Positions 29,370-39,249 of a stretch of 64,000 nt of DNA are shown one piece after another. The translations under genes and the position numbers were made by a program. The DNA is taken from positions 124,001 through 188,000 of the forward strand of contig JAPTJF010000036.1 in NCBI GenBank assembly GCA_029339195.1, read 5' to 3'. The notes below the pieces were generated by a model. It was not told where the DNA came from and did not search any database. It worked only from the letters and a program-made list of their open reading frames with translations. Position 1 is the stretch's first letter; every line of letters begins with the position of its first letter. This DNA is from Micractinium sp. NFX-FRZ (taxonomy: Eukaryota; Chlorophyta; Trebouxiophyceae; Chlorellales; Chlorellaceae).

Positions 29370-31060
29370 CCTCCACCCATAACTGCGTCACCCCCTGCCT
29401 CGTGGGGCGGCAGCTGTGCCGGGGAGGCACTCCTGCTGACGTAACCGGCGGTGGTGCAGGCCTCCTTCATGTCTTCTGGGCACGTCCTGAAGGGGTCTGC
29501 ACGTGTGTTTGGGGGGCAAGACACATGCGCATGGGTGCAAGCTGTATTCAGAGAGCGTCACCTCAACCTGGTGCATGCGTTTCAGTACAGTTCCAGCCCC
29601 GCAGCCGCCCGGCCATCCCCCCTCAGCTGTCTGGTTGCCTGCCGGCTGCCTGCCAGCCCACCCGCCCACCCACCCGCCAGCTTGCGCGCATGCCAGGCCG
29701 TGCCCAGCTCCCGCTGCAAGTCCTGGGCAGCAAACCGCCAGAAGGATTGCTGGGTGGACACGGCTGGGGCTCCCAGAGTGTAGGAGGCATTCATCAGCGC
29801 CACGTCACTGCACGGCAGGGCGGGGCAGGGCGGGCAGGCGGGAGGGCTGGCGGGTGAGAAGGCAGGCCGCGTGGACAGCGAAAATGTGAGAGGCATACGT
29901 CGGCGGCACGCCAACTCGCTGCACGGCAGGGCAGGGCGGGCGGGCAGGTGAGCAGGCAGGCAGGGTGGCCAATGCAGTGCTTGGAGGCATTCATCAGCGC
30001 CACGTCACTGCACGGCAGGGCAGGGCAGGGCAGGCAGGCGGGTGAGCAGGCAGGCTAGGGTGTGTGCGTGAGCTGGCGGGCGGCCAAAGAGGGTGGGATG
30101 TTTCATAGGGCTCGAGTGCAGAGACCCTCTTCAACCAAGCTGTGGTAGCCTCACTTGAGCACGGCTGGGTCCCGCAGCAGGCGGTCCACCTCATCGGCAG
30201 CAGGCAGCGCCACGGCAGCGTTCAGGTGGGGCAGGTAGAAGACGTACAGCACCAAGGCGCCTGCAGGGGGTGCAGGGGTTCATGTGGGCAGGCGGCCCCG
30301 TGTGTAATCATAAGGGTGTGCTGCTTGGAGGCAGTTGTTGGCAGGGGCAGTGTTCCAGCAGAGTGCGAATGGCCGCATCTCCCGCCTGCCCCTCTCCGTC
30401 CTCCACCGCCCTGCCCCACCCCGCCCGTGTCCCACCTACCCACAAACCAGCCCGCCAGCTCAGCGCCGAGGAGCGCAAAGAAGGCGGCCACCCCGCCCGC
30501 CACGCGGCCCCGCACCGCGTCCGCTATCAGTATGCCTGGGTTGAAGTAGGCGCTGACCTGCGTTGACCAACATGTGTCCATGAAGAGTTAACAAAAGATG
30601 GCAGGATGCCAGCGGTGCGGGTAGGTGCTACGCTGCAGTGTGCCCCCGCATTGTACATCTGGCAGCGCATGGTTCAAACAAAGAGACGGCCAGGAGGTAT
30701 GCACGTGTGGTCACTGGGCTGACGACGGCATCACCAGCACTGCAATCACTGCAGCAGCAGCGCTTGACGCATGCAGAGCTTGGGCGCCCGGAAGCTGTAT
30801 CCGCGCTGTTATGTAAGGCAATATGTTTGCCTGCAGATTGGGCCTGGCCTGCCAGACTACTACCTACTCACCCTCCAGAAGCAGGCGATGGGCAGGCCGA
30901 TGCCCAGACCCACAGAGATGGCAATGGGGAGCAGGCCCATGCCCTCTCCCTTGGTGCGCGGCAGCAGCGCGTTTGCCACCGACCCCAAGGCCAGGCAGCA
31001 GGTCATCAGGCTGCCCAGCATCTCTGCCCCCGCCCGGGCGGCCAGGCTGGGCGCAGACAT
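27986..31060 (-). CDS. Aquaglyceroporin (MIP family, GlpF-like) with a large loop C insertion
   Basis: MIP channels pass water and small polyols such as glycerol. Seven exons: 30872-31060, 30440-30557, 30155-30260, 29674-29807, 28967-29496, 28399-28513 and 27986-28209 (471 aa; GlpF proteins are near 280). TM1-TM2 lie in exon 1. Loop B reads SAYFNPG (about residues 65-71), so the first NPA is NPG. TM3 is [22 protein letters not shown]4 follows as [19 protein letters not shown] from residue 360. Loop E reads [13 protein letters not shown], with the second NPA at about 417 and the Asp after NPAR that marks glycerol facilitators. TM6 ends the protein. Between TM3 and TM4, where loop C is normally short, there are about 240 extra residues, including an 11-Gln run. 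The start at 31060 is the first ATG of the TM1 exon after a possible acceptor. Confidence 0.92.
29889..30022 (-). repeat. Copies of the aquaglyceroporin exon 4 acceptor region
   Basis: CATTCATCAGCGCCACGTCA followed by CTGCACGGCAGGG occurs at the true junction (about 29789-29820) and again about 200 bp further at 29989-30020. A more diverged version lies at about 29889-29930. On the minus strand each carries an acceptor-like GTGCAG and the start of exon 4. Confidence 0.85.
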
Positions 31061-31719
31061 GCTGCTGGTGCGCCTGCAGGGCACAGGAGGGTGCTGTACA
31101 GTTCGGGGTCAGGCGGGCGGCGGAGGCGGCGGCGGCGCCCGACCGGCGGTACAGGCTCCCCCTGCCTTTGCCGCAACCTCGCCCTGCCGGCTCGTGCCCT
31201 GACGTCGCCTCACTGTGCCAAGGCGCGCAAGCACCTTGCTGGACTCTGTCGAGGCTTGGCAGCGCGAGGTTGGCGATGCGGCAGTGCAGTAGCGCCCTTG
31301 CCGTGCACCTTGTAAGGCTGGCTTATATTGCAAACGAGCACACTGTAGTCACATGCAGCCTTAATTTAAACGCGATAGGGATGAGGTAATCCCCGAGCGG
31401 AACTGACGGCCGCCGCGAGGCCGTCATTTCTCCGACACATTGCACCGCTGCCTTGACGGCAATCGAATGCACATGGACATGAAGCATCGTCTGCTCCACC
31501 GGATGGTATCCCTGGTGCAGCCGATGGGTCAGTGGCGACCAGCACCGCCATGGGCTGCGGCACCTTTGCGCCACCCACCGGCTCTTCACCGCTACCTATG
31601 TGCTCCTGTGTTCACCCCCAATCCAATCGCATTCGGAGAACAGTGCATTACACAGCATGGCAGGGCAGTCCAGCAGTTCAAAGAGGCCCCAGAAGTGATG
31701 TTACAAACATCAGCAGCGC
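31061..31719. other. Spacer between the aquaglyceroporin and DUF1350 genes
   Basis: This holds the promoter of the aquaglyceroporin gene and the 3' UTR of the DUF1350 gene, both on the minus strand. Two minus-strand TGTAA motifs fall close to the DUF1350 stop (31701-31705 and 31648-31652). No other coding signal is seen. 31320-31390 is relatively AT-rich and could be core promoter. Confidence 0.5.
31701..31705 (-). terminator. TGTAA polyadenylation signal of the DUF1350 gene
   Basis: TTACA on the plus strand is TGTAA on the minus strand, 15 bases after the TGA stop. A second copy 49 bases further (31648-31652) is at a more usual distance, so either may serve. Confidence 0.45.
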
Positions 31720-33945
31720 TCAAGAGCGGGCATCCAGGTAGGCAAGCACGCGGTCAGCCAGGCGGTGCGTGTCTGCCGACAGGGCGGCCTGGGCAGCCAT
31801 CGCCAGCGCCTCGCGCGGCCCAAACGCCGCGCCCGGCGGCACCCGCCAGCTGGCGGCGCCACAGGGCGTCACGTGGCTTCCCGGCAGCACCAGCGTCTCT
31901 GCTCGACGCTGCACCACACCGCCGCCACCGCCGCCGCTGCCGTAAGGGGCGCTGCTGCTGATGGCGGATGAAGTGGCAGGGCCGCTGATCATGGCGGCTG
32001 CCTCGGGCGTCTCATCTGTGCTGTCGTTTGTGAATTGCACCAGCAGTGTGTCGGGGACGCTGTAGGAGGCGGCGATGAGGCGGCGCGCCTCTTCCGGCGA
32101 GGGCGAAAAGTCTTGGAAGCCGTCGCCCACCTGTGCTTGGCAGGGATGGTATGACAGCGGGGGGCAGTGGGGTGTGGGGGTGAGAGAGGTGTGGTGCAGG
32201 GTAGGGGGTGTGCTGTGCCTCAGAAGGTATGGGCCCGGGTAGGAGAGGTGTGATGCAGAGTAGGCGGGGCGCTGTGCCTCACATGGGGAGGGGCCACAGC
32301 CCTGGCAGCTGCACCTCAACACTCTGAAACTCTACCCCGCTCTCACCTCGTCAAACACGGAGCCTAGCTGCACGACAGCGGGATCCCACGCCTGCAGGCT
32401 GCGTAGCAACTCCAGCACCTGCTGCTGCTGCTGCTGCTGGCCGGGCAGGCCGGGCGGCGCCGCCGCCAGCTGCGCCGCTGCTGCCGCCGCCTGCTGCACG
32501 GCCTGCTGCAGCCCCGCTGCCAGCCGTCCCTCCCCACGCAGCTGCTGCACCGCTGGCGTCAGCAAATCAAGGGGCACGGGCACCGCCTTGCCCACCCGAA
32601 AGTTGTTGTACGACATCAGAATGTTGCTCGCCCGCTGGTGCAACCTGCCACCACCGCCGCCGCCGCTGCTGCTGCTGCCATTGCTGCTGCTGCTGCTGCC
32701 GTTGCCGCCTGCGCCTGGCAGCAGCTGCGTGGAGCCAATGAGGAGGTGCAGGAGAGAGCCGTTGCTGTGACCCACGCCGTGCACGGGTGCATCGAGCGGC
32801 GCCGCCCAGGCGCCCCGCGTGCCGCGCAGCTCCGCCACCGCGACCTCAAAGTTGGCGTGAACAGCTGCGGCACACTCCAGGTGCTGAAAAGTCACAGAGT
32901 AGGGCGTGGCTACAACTGTGTACCCGCCATCTGCCAGGCGCTCGAGCAGGAGGGAGTACTGCATTGCATTGGGCATTGATTTGAACAGAGCACGGCAAGG
33001 AAAACCAGTCGGTAGCGTGTTCAACGTGCCGGAAAGCCACGAAAAGGCGGCAGCAACCACTGCGCAGTGTGCGCAGCTGGGCAAGTGCAGAGGGGAGTGG
33101 TTCGGGGGTGGAGGCGGATGTGAGGGAGGGAGGGGCCCACGGTTCTGTGAGGTTGGCACGACCCAGGCGGGAATGTGTGAGGCCGGCAGCGGGCCTCGAG
33201 CATGGGAGGAGTGCGGGTTTGGTGTGGGGGAGCATAAGGAGGGAGTCTATGTGATTGCTGGGCCGGTGTGGGACGGCGCGAGTGGGGAAGGCATGCGTGG
33301 CATGCCCCACCGCATGAGAGCCACGGGGCCGCCCAGTGCGGGTACTGCATGCTATCAGAGCAGGCGTACCGCGTGGTGGGGTTACCGCTGGTATTGTGCC
33401 TATCAACGAAATCGGGCCAGGTCGCAGGTCTGCTGGGCATGGCTGGCAGGCCGCCTGCTTGCCCGCCACCAGCTGCCCACCCCTGCCGGCATCCGCCCCA
33501 TGCCTGCTGCCGCCCCCAACCCGCTTACCGTAGGCAGCGGCACCGCACCCACAAACGCGCCTCCCAGGAAATGAATGATCCCCTTTGGCCGCCTCTGGCC
33601 GGGGGCTACAGCCACGGCACCACAGTCGAGCTGCACACATGTGTGGTTGCACACAGGTTGGGTAGGAGGGAGGGTAGGAGGGTGGGTGGGTGGGTGGGTG
33701 GTGGAGGCGCTGCTGCATGCTGCTAGGCAGCAGCTCTCGGTCACGTCCCGTTGGGCGACCCGCTTGCCCTTGCTGGTGCCTGCCGATGCTAACAGATGCT
33801 AACATACGCATCCCAAACTCACCTCAATGGTACGGGCCGCAGCAAGGGTGGAAGGAGCGCCTCGCCTGCAGCGGGCGCCAAGCCTTCCACGCTCCCCGGC
33901 GTTGGCGTCGGGGCGGCATGGCGGCGCCGCCCAGACAGCGGCCAT
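31720..33945 (-). CDS. DUF1350 family protein, probably plastid-targeted
   Basis: DUF1350 proteins occur in cyanobacteria, algae and plants, have an alpha/beta-hydrolase-like look, and have no established biochemical role. Four exons: 33823-33945, 33529-33630, 32347-32958 and 31720-32130, all phase 0 (415 aa). The first 41 residues are Ala/Arg-rich with almost no acidic residues after MAAVWAAPPC, consistent with a transit peptide. The family core is clear: PKGIIHFLGGAFVGAVPLPT, YSLLLERLADGGYTVVATPY, VTFQHLECAA, VHGVGHSNGSLLHLLIG and ASNILMSYNNFRVGKAVPV. The GHSNG segment sits where hydrolases have a nucleophile elbow. A Ser/Gly-rich loop and a Gln run interrupt the conserved blocks and look lineage-specific. 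The start is chosen because it keeps phase into the conserved exon and yields the transit-like leader. Confidence 0.92.
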
Positions 33946-34618
33946 CGGTGCAACGAATGTGTGTGATCACGGCCCGCAAAATGCAGGTCGCCAGTTCCGC
34001 TACTGAACCCAAAGCGTTGCACCGCAGGCGGCCGGCGGGAGTAGGACTTCAGTTCTTCACACAGACCAGTCCCAAACTACTCCGAGACGCCCTTACAAGT
34101 GTCCGAGTGGCATCCGGACAGGTTTGGGTGGTTCAACCACTTGCTGCACCCTTGCCAGGTTGGCGCCCGCCCGACGGCGCTGAAGCCAGGCGCCAGGTAC
34201 CTGCCTCTCATTGCAGCCCATGGCAGCACCCACATTTGGGACCAATGGACACCATTGCTCAACCCAACAAATTTTTTTATCTGGTCTGGGTTCGCCAGTG
34301 GCTGGAGTCGTGGGCTGTAGCTGGTGAGGGAGCTGGTGTACCAGTGCATGGAGCGCCCTCCCACTGATGCACTTGGGGGTGTGAACATTCCGCCAGACCA
34401 CCGGTTTTGTGTGTGTCGTCCCTTGATGGCGCAGGGGAGCCTGTGGCACACTCAACCCTTGTGCAGCAGCAGGTGTTGTCCCTGCAGCACCCTGCTGGCA
34501 GGCCAGTGCTGGAGGTCAGAAGTTAATACCGGCCGTGCCACACTCCACAACGCTTTCCAGTCCTTCTGATCAAGGTAAGAACGTGCCTTTGCCATTCACA
34601 GCGTTCGGCGGAACGTCC
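33946..34618. promoter_or_regulatory. Divergent promoter region of DUF1350 and SBP factor A
   Basis: There are 673 bp between the two start codons. A CCAATGG-ACA-CCATTG dyad lies at about 34241-34256, next to an A/T-rich patch (AATTTTTTTAT) at 34270-34281. I cannot assign either to a factor. The true first exon of the SBP gene may also lie here, because its start codon is not certain. Confidence 0.4.
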
Positions 34619-37600
34619 ATGACGCCGCCGGAGGACGTGCATTCCAGATGGCGGTCCCAGAAAATCGCGCTCACGGCTGCCCGCTCCCTGCTCACGCGTT
34701 TGTTGGCGCAGATGGACGGCTTGGGGGCCTGGGGAGGGGCAACACCTGTGGGTGGTGGCACCCGCCACAGCGTAGCGGTTCCTGCTGTCAACGACAGAGC
34801 GCCGCCTAGGAAGCGGGCCCGGCTGCCCAGCGACCAGTGCCAAGTGCCAGGCTGCGTGGGCGAGCTGCAGCTGCCTTATCACCGAGTGAGCGGAACACCC
34901 GTGCCCGTGGCAACTTCCCCGCCGCCGCTGCTGCCGCCGCCGGTTTCGGCTCTCGCGCAGCCTGCTGAGTCTGCCGCCACCCTTGCCAAGACACCCAAGG
35001 CCCCTGCATCATCACACTCTCACTGTCCCCCTGTTTGTTTTTGCAGAAATACCACGTGAGGGGGAGGCTGGCAGAATGGAAGAGCTCAGCGGCAGCATGC
35101 ATGCATTGACTGCCAGCATCACTGGCCACGCACCTTAGCCTGCTTGTCCTGAGCGCATGCGCTGCCTGCTGCGTGCCCACCCGCAAGCTTCCCAGCCGCC
35201 CAAGCCATGCTCTCACCCTGCGTTGTGCCTCCACCCGCCTCTGATCCACCCCTACGCAGGTGTGCGCACTTCACTTCAAGGCACCCTGCCTCTCAATAGA
35301 TGGCGAGTACCAGCGGTTCTGCCAAAAGGTGCGCGTTGCCAGGAGGCACACACACGCACACGCACACACAAGGGTTCCTCCCGCCCTGCTCCCAATCCCT
35401 TGTGTGTGCTTCCCTCCGGCGGCGTGGCTGCTGGGAGGGCTGTGGCGGGCCGGCTGGCGGCCCCTGGCTACCAGCTCCCAGCTTTGTGCCTCCCGGCTCT
35501 GGAGCTCCTGTGCCCCCGATGCGTACTCGCCCGCACCTGCCACCCCCGCCGCTGCCCCACATACTAGGATAAGATCCCGCTGCCTCCGTCTGCACTCCCC
35601 ACTCGCAGTGCGGGCGCTTCCAGCTGGTGACAGATTTTGACGATGACAAGCGGACCTGCCGGGCAGCGCTGGAGACGCACAACGCGCGGCGGCGTAAGCG
35701 CGACGGCCCGGGCCACTCCTACCAGCACCACCCGCAGCAGCAGCACCCGCAGCAGCACGTGCAGCCCCCACAGCAGCAGCAGCAGCAGCAGCAGGGCATG
35801 TCCCTTCGCCTGGCCGTGCCACGGCGCCTGCATGGGGACAGCAGCCCCACTGTGCGCTCCGGCGGAGGCGGTGGCAGCAGCGCCAGCCTCGGCGGCAGCG
35901 ACCGGGCCGAGGAGCAGCGCTCTGAAGACTTGCTCGCCACGCTGCTGGCGGCGGCGGGAACCTCCGAGAGCCTCACGCAGCAGCAGATGCTGCACTTCTC
36001 CTCCTCTACGGCAGGGGGGGACACCATGCTGTGGCTGCCCTCTGGTGGAGGGGAGCAGGCAACGACAGGGGTGCAGTCCACAGGCGGGGGGCACTCTGAG
36101 CTGGGCGGCGCAGCATCCCTGTCCGTCTCCCTGCCGCCCCGCCAGCCGCCGCTCGTGGTCAGCTTGAGCCAGCAGCAGCAGCAGGCGGGGCAGGTGCAGC
36201 AGGCGGCGCAGCAGGTGCAGCTGTTCAAGCCAAAGGCAGCAGTGGGCATACCCCCGTGCATATCTGCCGGTGAGCTGCTGCGCACCCGCCTTGCACCCAG
36301 ACACCGCCTGGCACCCAAGCCAGTGCCTGCCAGCTCGCCACTGCGCTTTGCCTGCTGCCACAAGCGTGTGCCCACCCCAGCTGGCGCGGTTGAGCAATGC
36401 CCCAGCCCGCCACAGTTTTGGCAGCCTCACACGTGCCGAATCTGGCTTCTGAGATGCGGCCCCTCCCCTGCCGCCTGCTCCACATCGCCCGCTGCAGGCA
36501 CGGAACAAGGGCTGGGTGTGCCGCCTGCGCCTGCCCCACAGCTGCCCCTCCAACTGCTGGGTGGCCTGAGCGCCAGCATCGCGTCGCTCGCCTCACTGCA
36601 GGTGTGTGTGTGTGCCGCCCCAAAAACCGGGCGCGTGTGTGTGCTGCCCCCAAAACCGGGCGCGTGTGTGTGCTGCCCCCAAAAACGTGTGTGTGTGTGT
36701 GTGTGTGTGTGCGTGTGTGTGAGCCCAGTCAAGTGTGAGGAAAGGCCGGTGCTATGTGCGTGGAGCAGTGTGGGTGCTTACCGCACGGCCGGCGGACTGG
36801 AGCAGGCGCGCTTGGCAGGTGCTGCTGTGCCGCACACACAGCTCTCCCTCTGCGCATGTTCCCTATGAATCGCATTTGCATGGCTGAGACGTGCATGCCT
36901 GCCCGCTGCGTCTGCCGCAGGGACTGGCACAGCTGCTGCCCTTGGGCCTGCTGGGAAACGGTGAGGGCAGCAGCGAGGGGCAGCGCCAACTTGCAGCCGC
37001 CAGCCTAGCGCTACAGCAGGCGCAGAGGCAGGCGCACGCGGCGGCGGTGGTGCCACTGCCATTCCAGCAGCAGGCGATGCCAGCTAGCCAGGCACCGCCG
37101 CTGACGCAGTGGCTGGCCACTTGCAAGCAGCTCACGGAGCAGCAGCAGCAGCAGCAGCACGAGCAGCCGCCGCCACCTCCGCAGCAGCAGCAACCGCAGC
37201 AGCAGCAGCAGCACGAGCAGCCGCCGCCACCTCCGCAGCAGCAGCAACCGCAGCAGCAACCCCAGCGCGTACAACTACAGCAGAAGGCCTTGGGCCCGGC
37301 GCGTGAACCGCTGCAGCCGCCGCCACAGCAGGAGCAGGAGCCGCTGCTACCGCCGCCACAGCAGCAGCTACCGCCGGAGCAGCCACCTCAGCAGCAGTTA
37401 ACGCAAGAGCAACAATGTCAGCAGCAGCAGCAGCAACAGCAGAACGCGCCACTGCAGCAGCAGCAACCGCAGCAGCAGCAGCCAGGCTTGGGAGCCAACT
37501 TGAATGCCGCCCCCGCAAACGGCACCGCACCCAGCCAGGGGCAGCCAGCTGGCACGCTGCACGTTGGCCCCCCACCTTTTGCTGGACCAGCCGGGGAGGG

Positions 37601-37895
37601 TGCCAGGCCGCCAGCGGCTCAAGCAAACGCCCCTCCAACCGCCCAGTACTTTGACACGGTCCTCAAGCAGTTGCAGCAGCTGGTGGGAGCCGCTGCCGCC
37701 GCCAGGGCGGGTGCCTCCGTCTCTTCTGGGCTGGCAGGGCCGTCAGAGCCGGCGTCATTGTCGCCGTCAGTGTCTGCACCTGCGCAAGACTCGCGGGCGG
37801 GGCTCACGCCAGCTGTGCTCGCCCCCAGTGCAGCGGCTTTCCTGTCTGCCCTCTCAGCAGCCTGTGCCAACCTCGGCGCCGGCCCCATCATCTAG
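34619..37895 (+). CDS. SBP-box (SQUAMOSA promoter-binding-like) transcription factor A
   Basis: SBP proteins are plant-lineage zinc-finger transcription factors that recognise GTAC cores. Six exons: 34619-34885, 35047-35055, 35260-35328, 35609-36269, 36498-36601 and 36921-37895 (694 aa). The SBP domain spans residues 74-147: CQVPGC, PYHR, then the 9-nt exon coding KYH, then VCALHF, RFCQK, CGRFQLVTDF and KRTCRAALETHNARRRKR, which is also the nuclear localisation signal. All zinc Cys/His positions are present. The rest is Gln-rich, with perfect CAG/CCG arrays in exon 6 (two copies of an HEQPPPPPQQQQP block), and ends in a helix with LKQLQQLVGAAAAAR. No C-terminal SPL1-type domain or membrane span is present. 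The start at 34619 is the first in-frame ATG; an upstream exon is possible. Confidence 0.9.
36602..36722 (+). repeat. GT-rich minisatellite in intron 5 of SBP factor A
   Basis: Three units of about 29 bp with a CCCCAAAACCGGGCGCGTGT core alternate with GTGTGTGTG, ending in a longer (GT)n tract. It begins directly at the donor, so several near-identical GT sites surround the true 5' splice site. Confidence 0.85.
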
Positions 37896-38675
37896 CCACC
37901 CGCCCTGCCTCTAGCCAGCATACTCGTTACTTCGCTCCCTGTGTGCCCACAGAGTGCAGCCACCCCCTGATGTTCCAGCAAATGCGCATTGACAGAACTG
38001 ATACACTTCTTCCATGCCCCATGACCCAACGCTGACGCCGTGCATCGTTTCTTTCCTTCTGTTCTGTCCCGCACCGCACCCACCCCTGCACCTCCCGCTC
38101 CCCTTTGCGCTGAATTGCTCACAACTTACAGGCTTCCCATCCCATCCCCACATGCCCTTCCATGACATGGTGACTGGATTATGAATGCGTCTGCAATTAA
38201 TGAAATCCATTGTTGCTACTAATGAAATCGATTGTGTGGCCTTGCCCTCCCCGTGGCGGTAGCAACGGTGGCGGTAGCATGCACAGCAGGGCCGAGTGCT
38301 CACGTCCTGCGTTGGGTGTCGTGGGCCAAGCATTTGATCGCACAAACCAACATACTGCGGCAACGCAACACCAACTGCGTTTCACATCAATCGCCTGGCG
38401 CCCAGGCCGGTGAGGCGGGTTGGCCTTTTGATCGGTCCCCGTTTCACTGCAGCAGCTTTGGAAACTTTACAATGCGCGTGTTTCTCCCGCCGACACTGGG
38501 GCGCTGTCGCCTGCGCTCCCGGCCTCCCTGCAGGTCAAAAATCGCACCGCCAGCCCGTGACGGGCACTGGACTGGGATAGAGGCACACTCGGAGGGGCAG
38601 CTGAGCAGCCGAGCGTCTACCAGTGGTGTACAGCGGCGCGTGCGGCGGCGGTGGCGGCACGCGTAGAGCACGGGA
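37896..38675. other. Spacer between SBP factor A and MOZART1
   Basis: This is non-coding. The first part is presumed 3' UTR of the SBP gene. At about 38195-38232 an AT-rich direct repeat occurs (TAATGAAATCCATTGTTG and TAATGAAATCGATTGTGTG). No TGTAA is seen on the plus strand. The last 200 bp before the MOZART1 start are GC-rich and probably promoter and 5' UTR. Confidence 0.5.
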
Positions 38676-39159
38676 ATGGCGGCCGCTCTGGACTGTGCTT
38701 TTGAGATCAGCAAGCTGCTAGACTGTGGGCTGGACAAGGAGGCTCTCAGCATTTGCGTGGCTTTGATTGAGAACGGGGTGAACCCAGAGGTGGGTGCTGC
38801 CCGCCTGCTGCACGTGTCGCGCTGCCAACCGCCGCCTGCTGGCCGAGCCGAATGCGGAAGCAGGGCCTGCCTGCCTGTGGGATGCCTCTGCACCACCTGC
38901 GCGGAGCATGCCAGCTTTGCGCCCCAAGTGTTGTAGGCGTCTCGCTGGGAGGAACTGGGTGCCGCCTGCCTACCGGCCCGCCTGGCAACACGCCTGCTGG
39001 CGCTCCTCCCATGCTGGGCTGCAGGCGTTGGCAGAGGTGGTGAAGCGCCTGCGAGCGCAGGCAGCTGAAGCAGGGCAGGCAGCAGCAGCAGCAGCAGCGG
39101 GGGGTGACGCCTCCAGTGCACGCACAGGCGCGCACAGCAGCACCGCCGGCGGCCGGTGA
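38676..39159 (+). CDS. MZT1: MOZART1 / GIP, gamma-tubulin ring complex small subunit
   Basis: MOZART1 binds the N-terminal domains of gamma-tubulin complex proteins and is needed to recruit and activate gamma-tubulin rings at nucleation sites. Two exons, 38676-38789 and 39025-39159 (82 aa; family size 70-85). The three short helices of the family are clear: [20 protein letters not shown], then [20 protein letters not shown] and a following Ala/Glu helix. The tail is Ala/Gly/Ser-rich and lineage-specific. The intron falls right after GVNPE. The stop is only 90 bp from the NELF-B start codon on the same strand. With AUG4 and the TOR1-like protein it is the third microtubule-related gene in the window. 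Confidence 0.94.
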
Positions 39160-39249
39160 GCCCCCGCCTCTCGCCCCTCGGTAGCGCAGCTGCCTGGGGC
39201 AGGTGCAGACGCAGTAGGAACGCAGTAGCAAGGCAGCCACCTCCGCGTC
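39160..39249 (+). other. 90-bp gap between MOZART1 and NELF-B
   Basis: The gap is GC-rich and has no TGTAA, no TATA-like element and no obvious pyrimidine tract. It is too short for a conventional terminator plus promoter, which raises the question of a shared transcript. Confidence 0.6.

Noticed and set aside
29335..29372. GCT/CTG run considered as an unstable non-coding microsatellite
   Set aside because: It lies in frame within exon 5 of the aquaglyceroporin gene and encodes the Gln run, with flanking coding sequence and closing phases.
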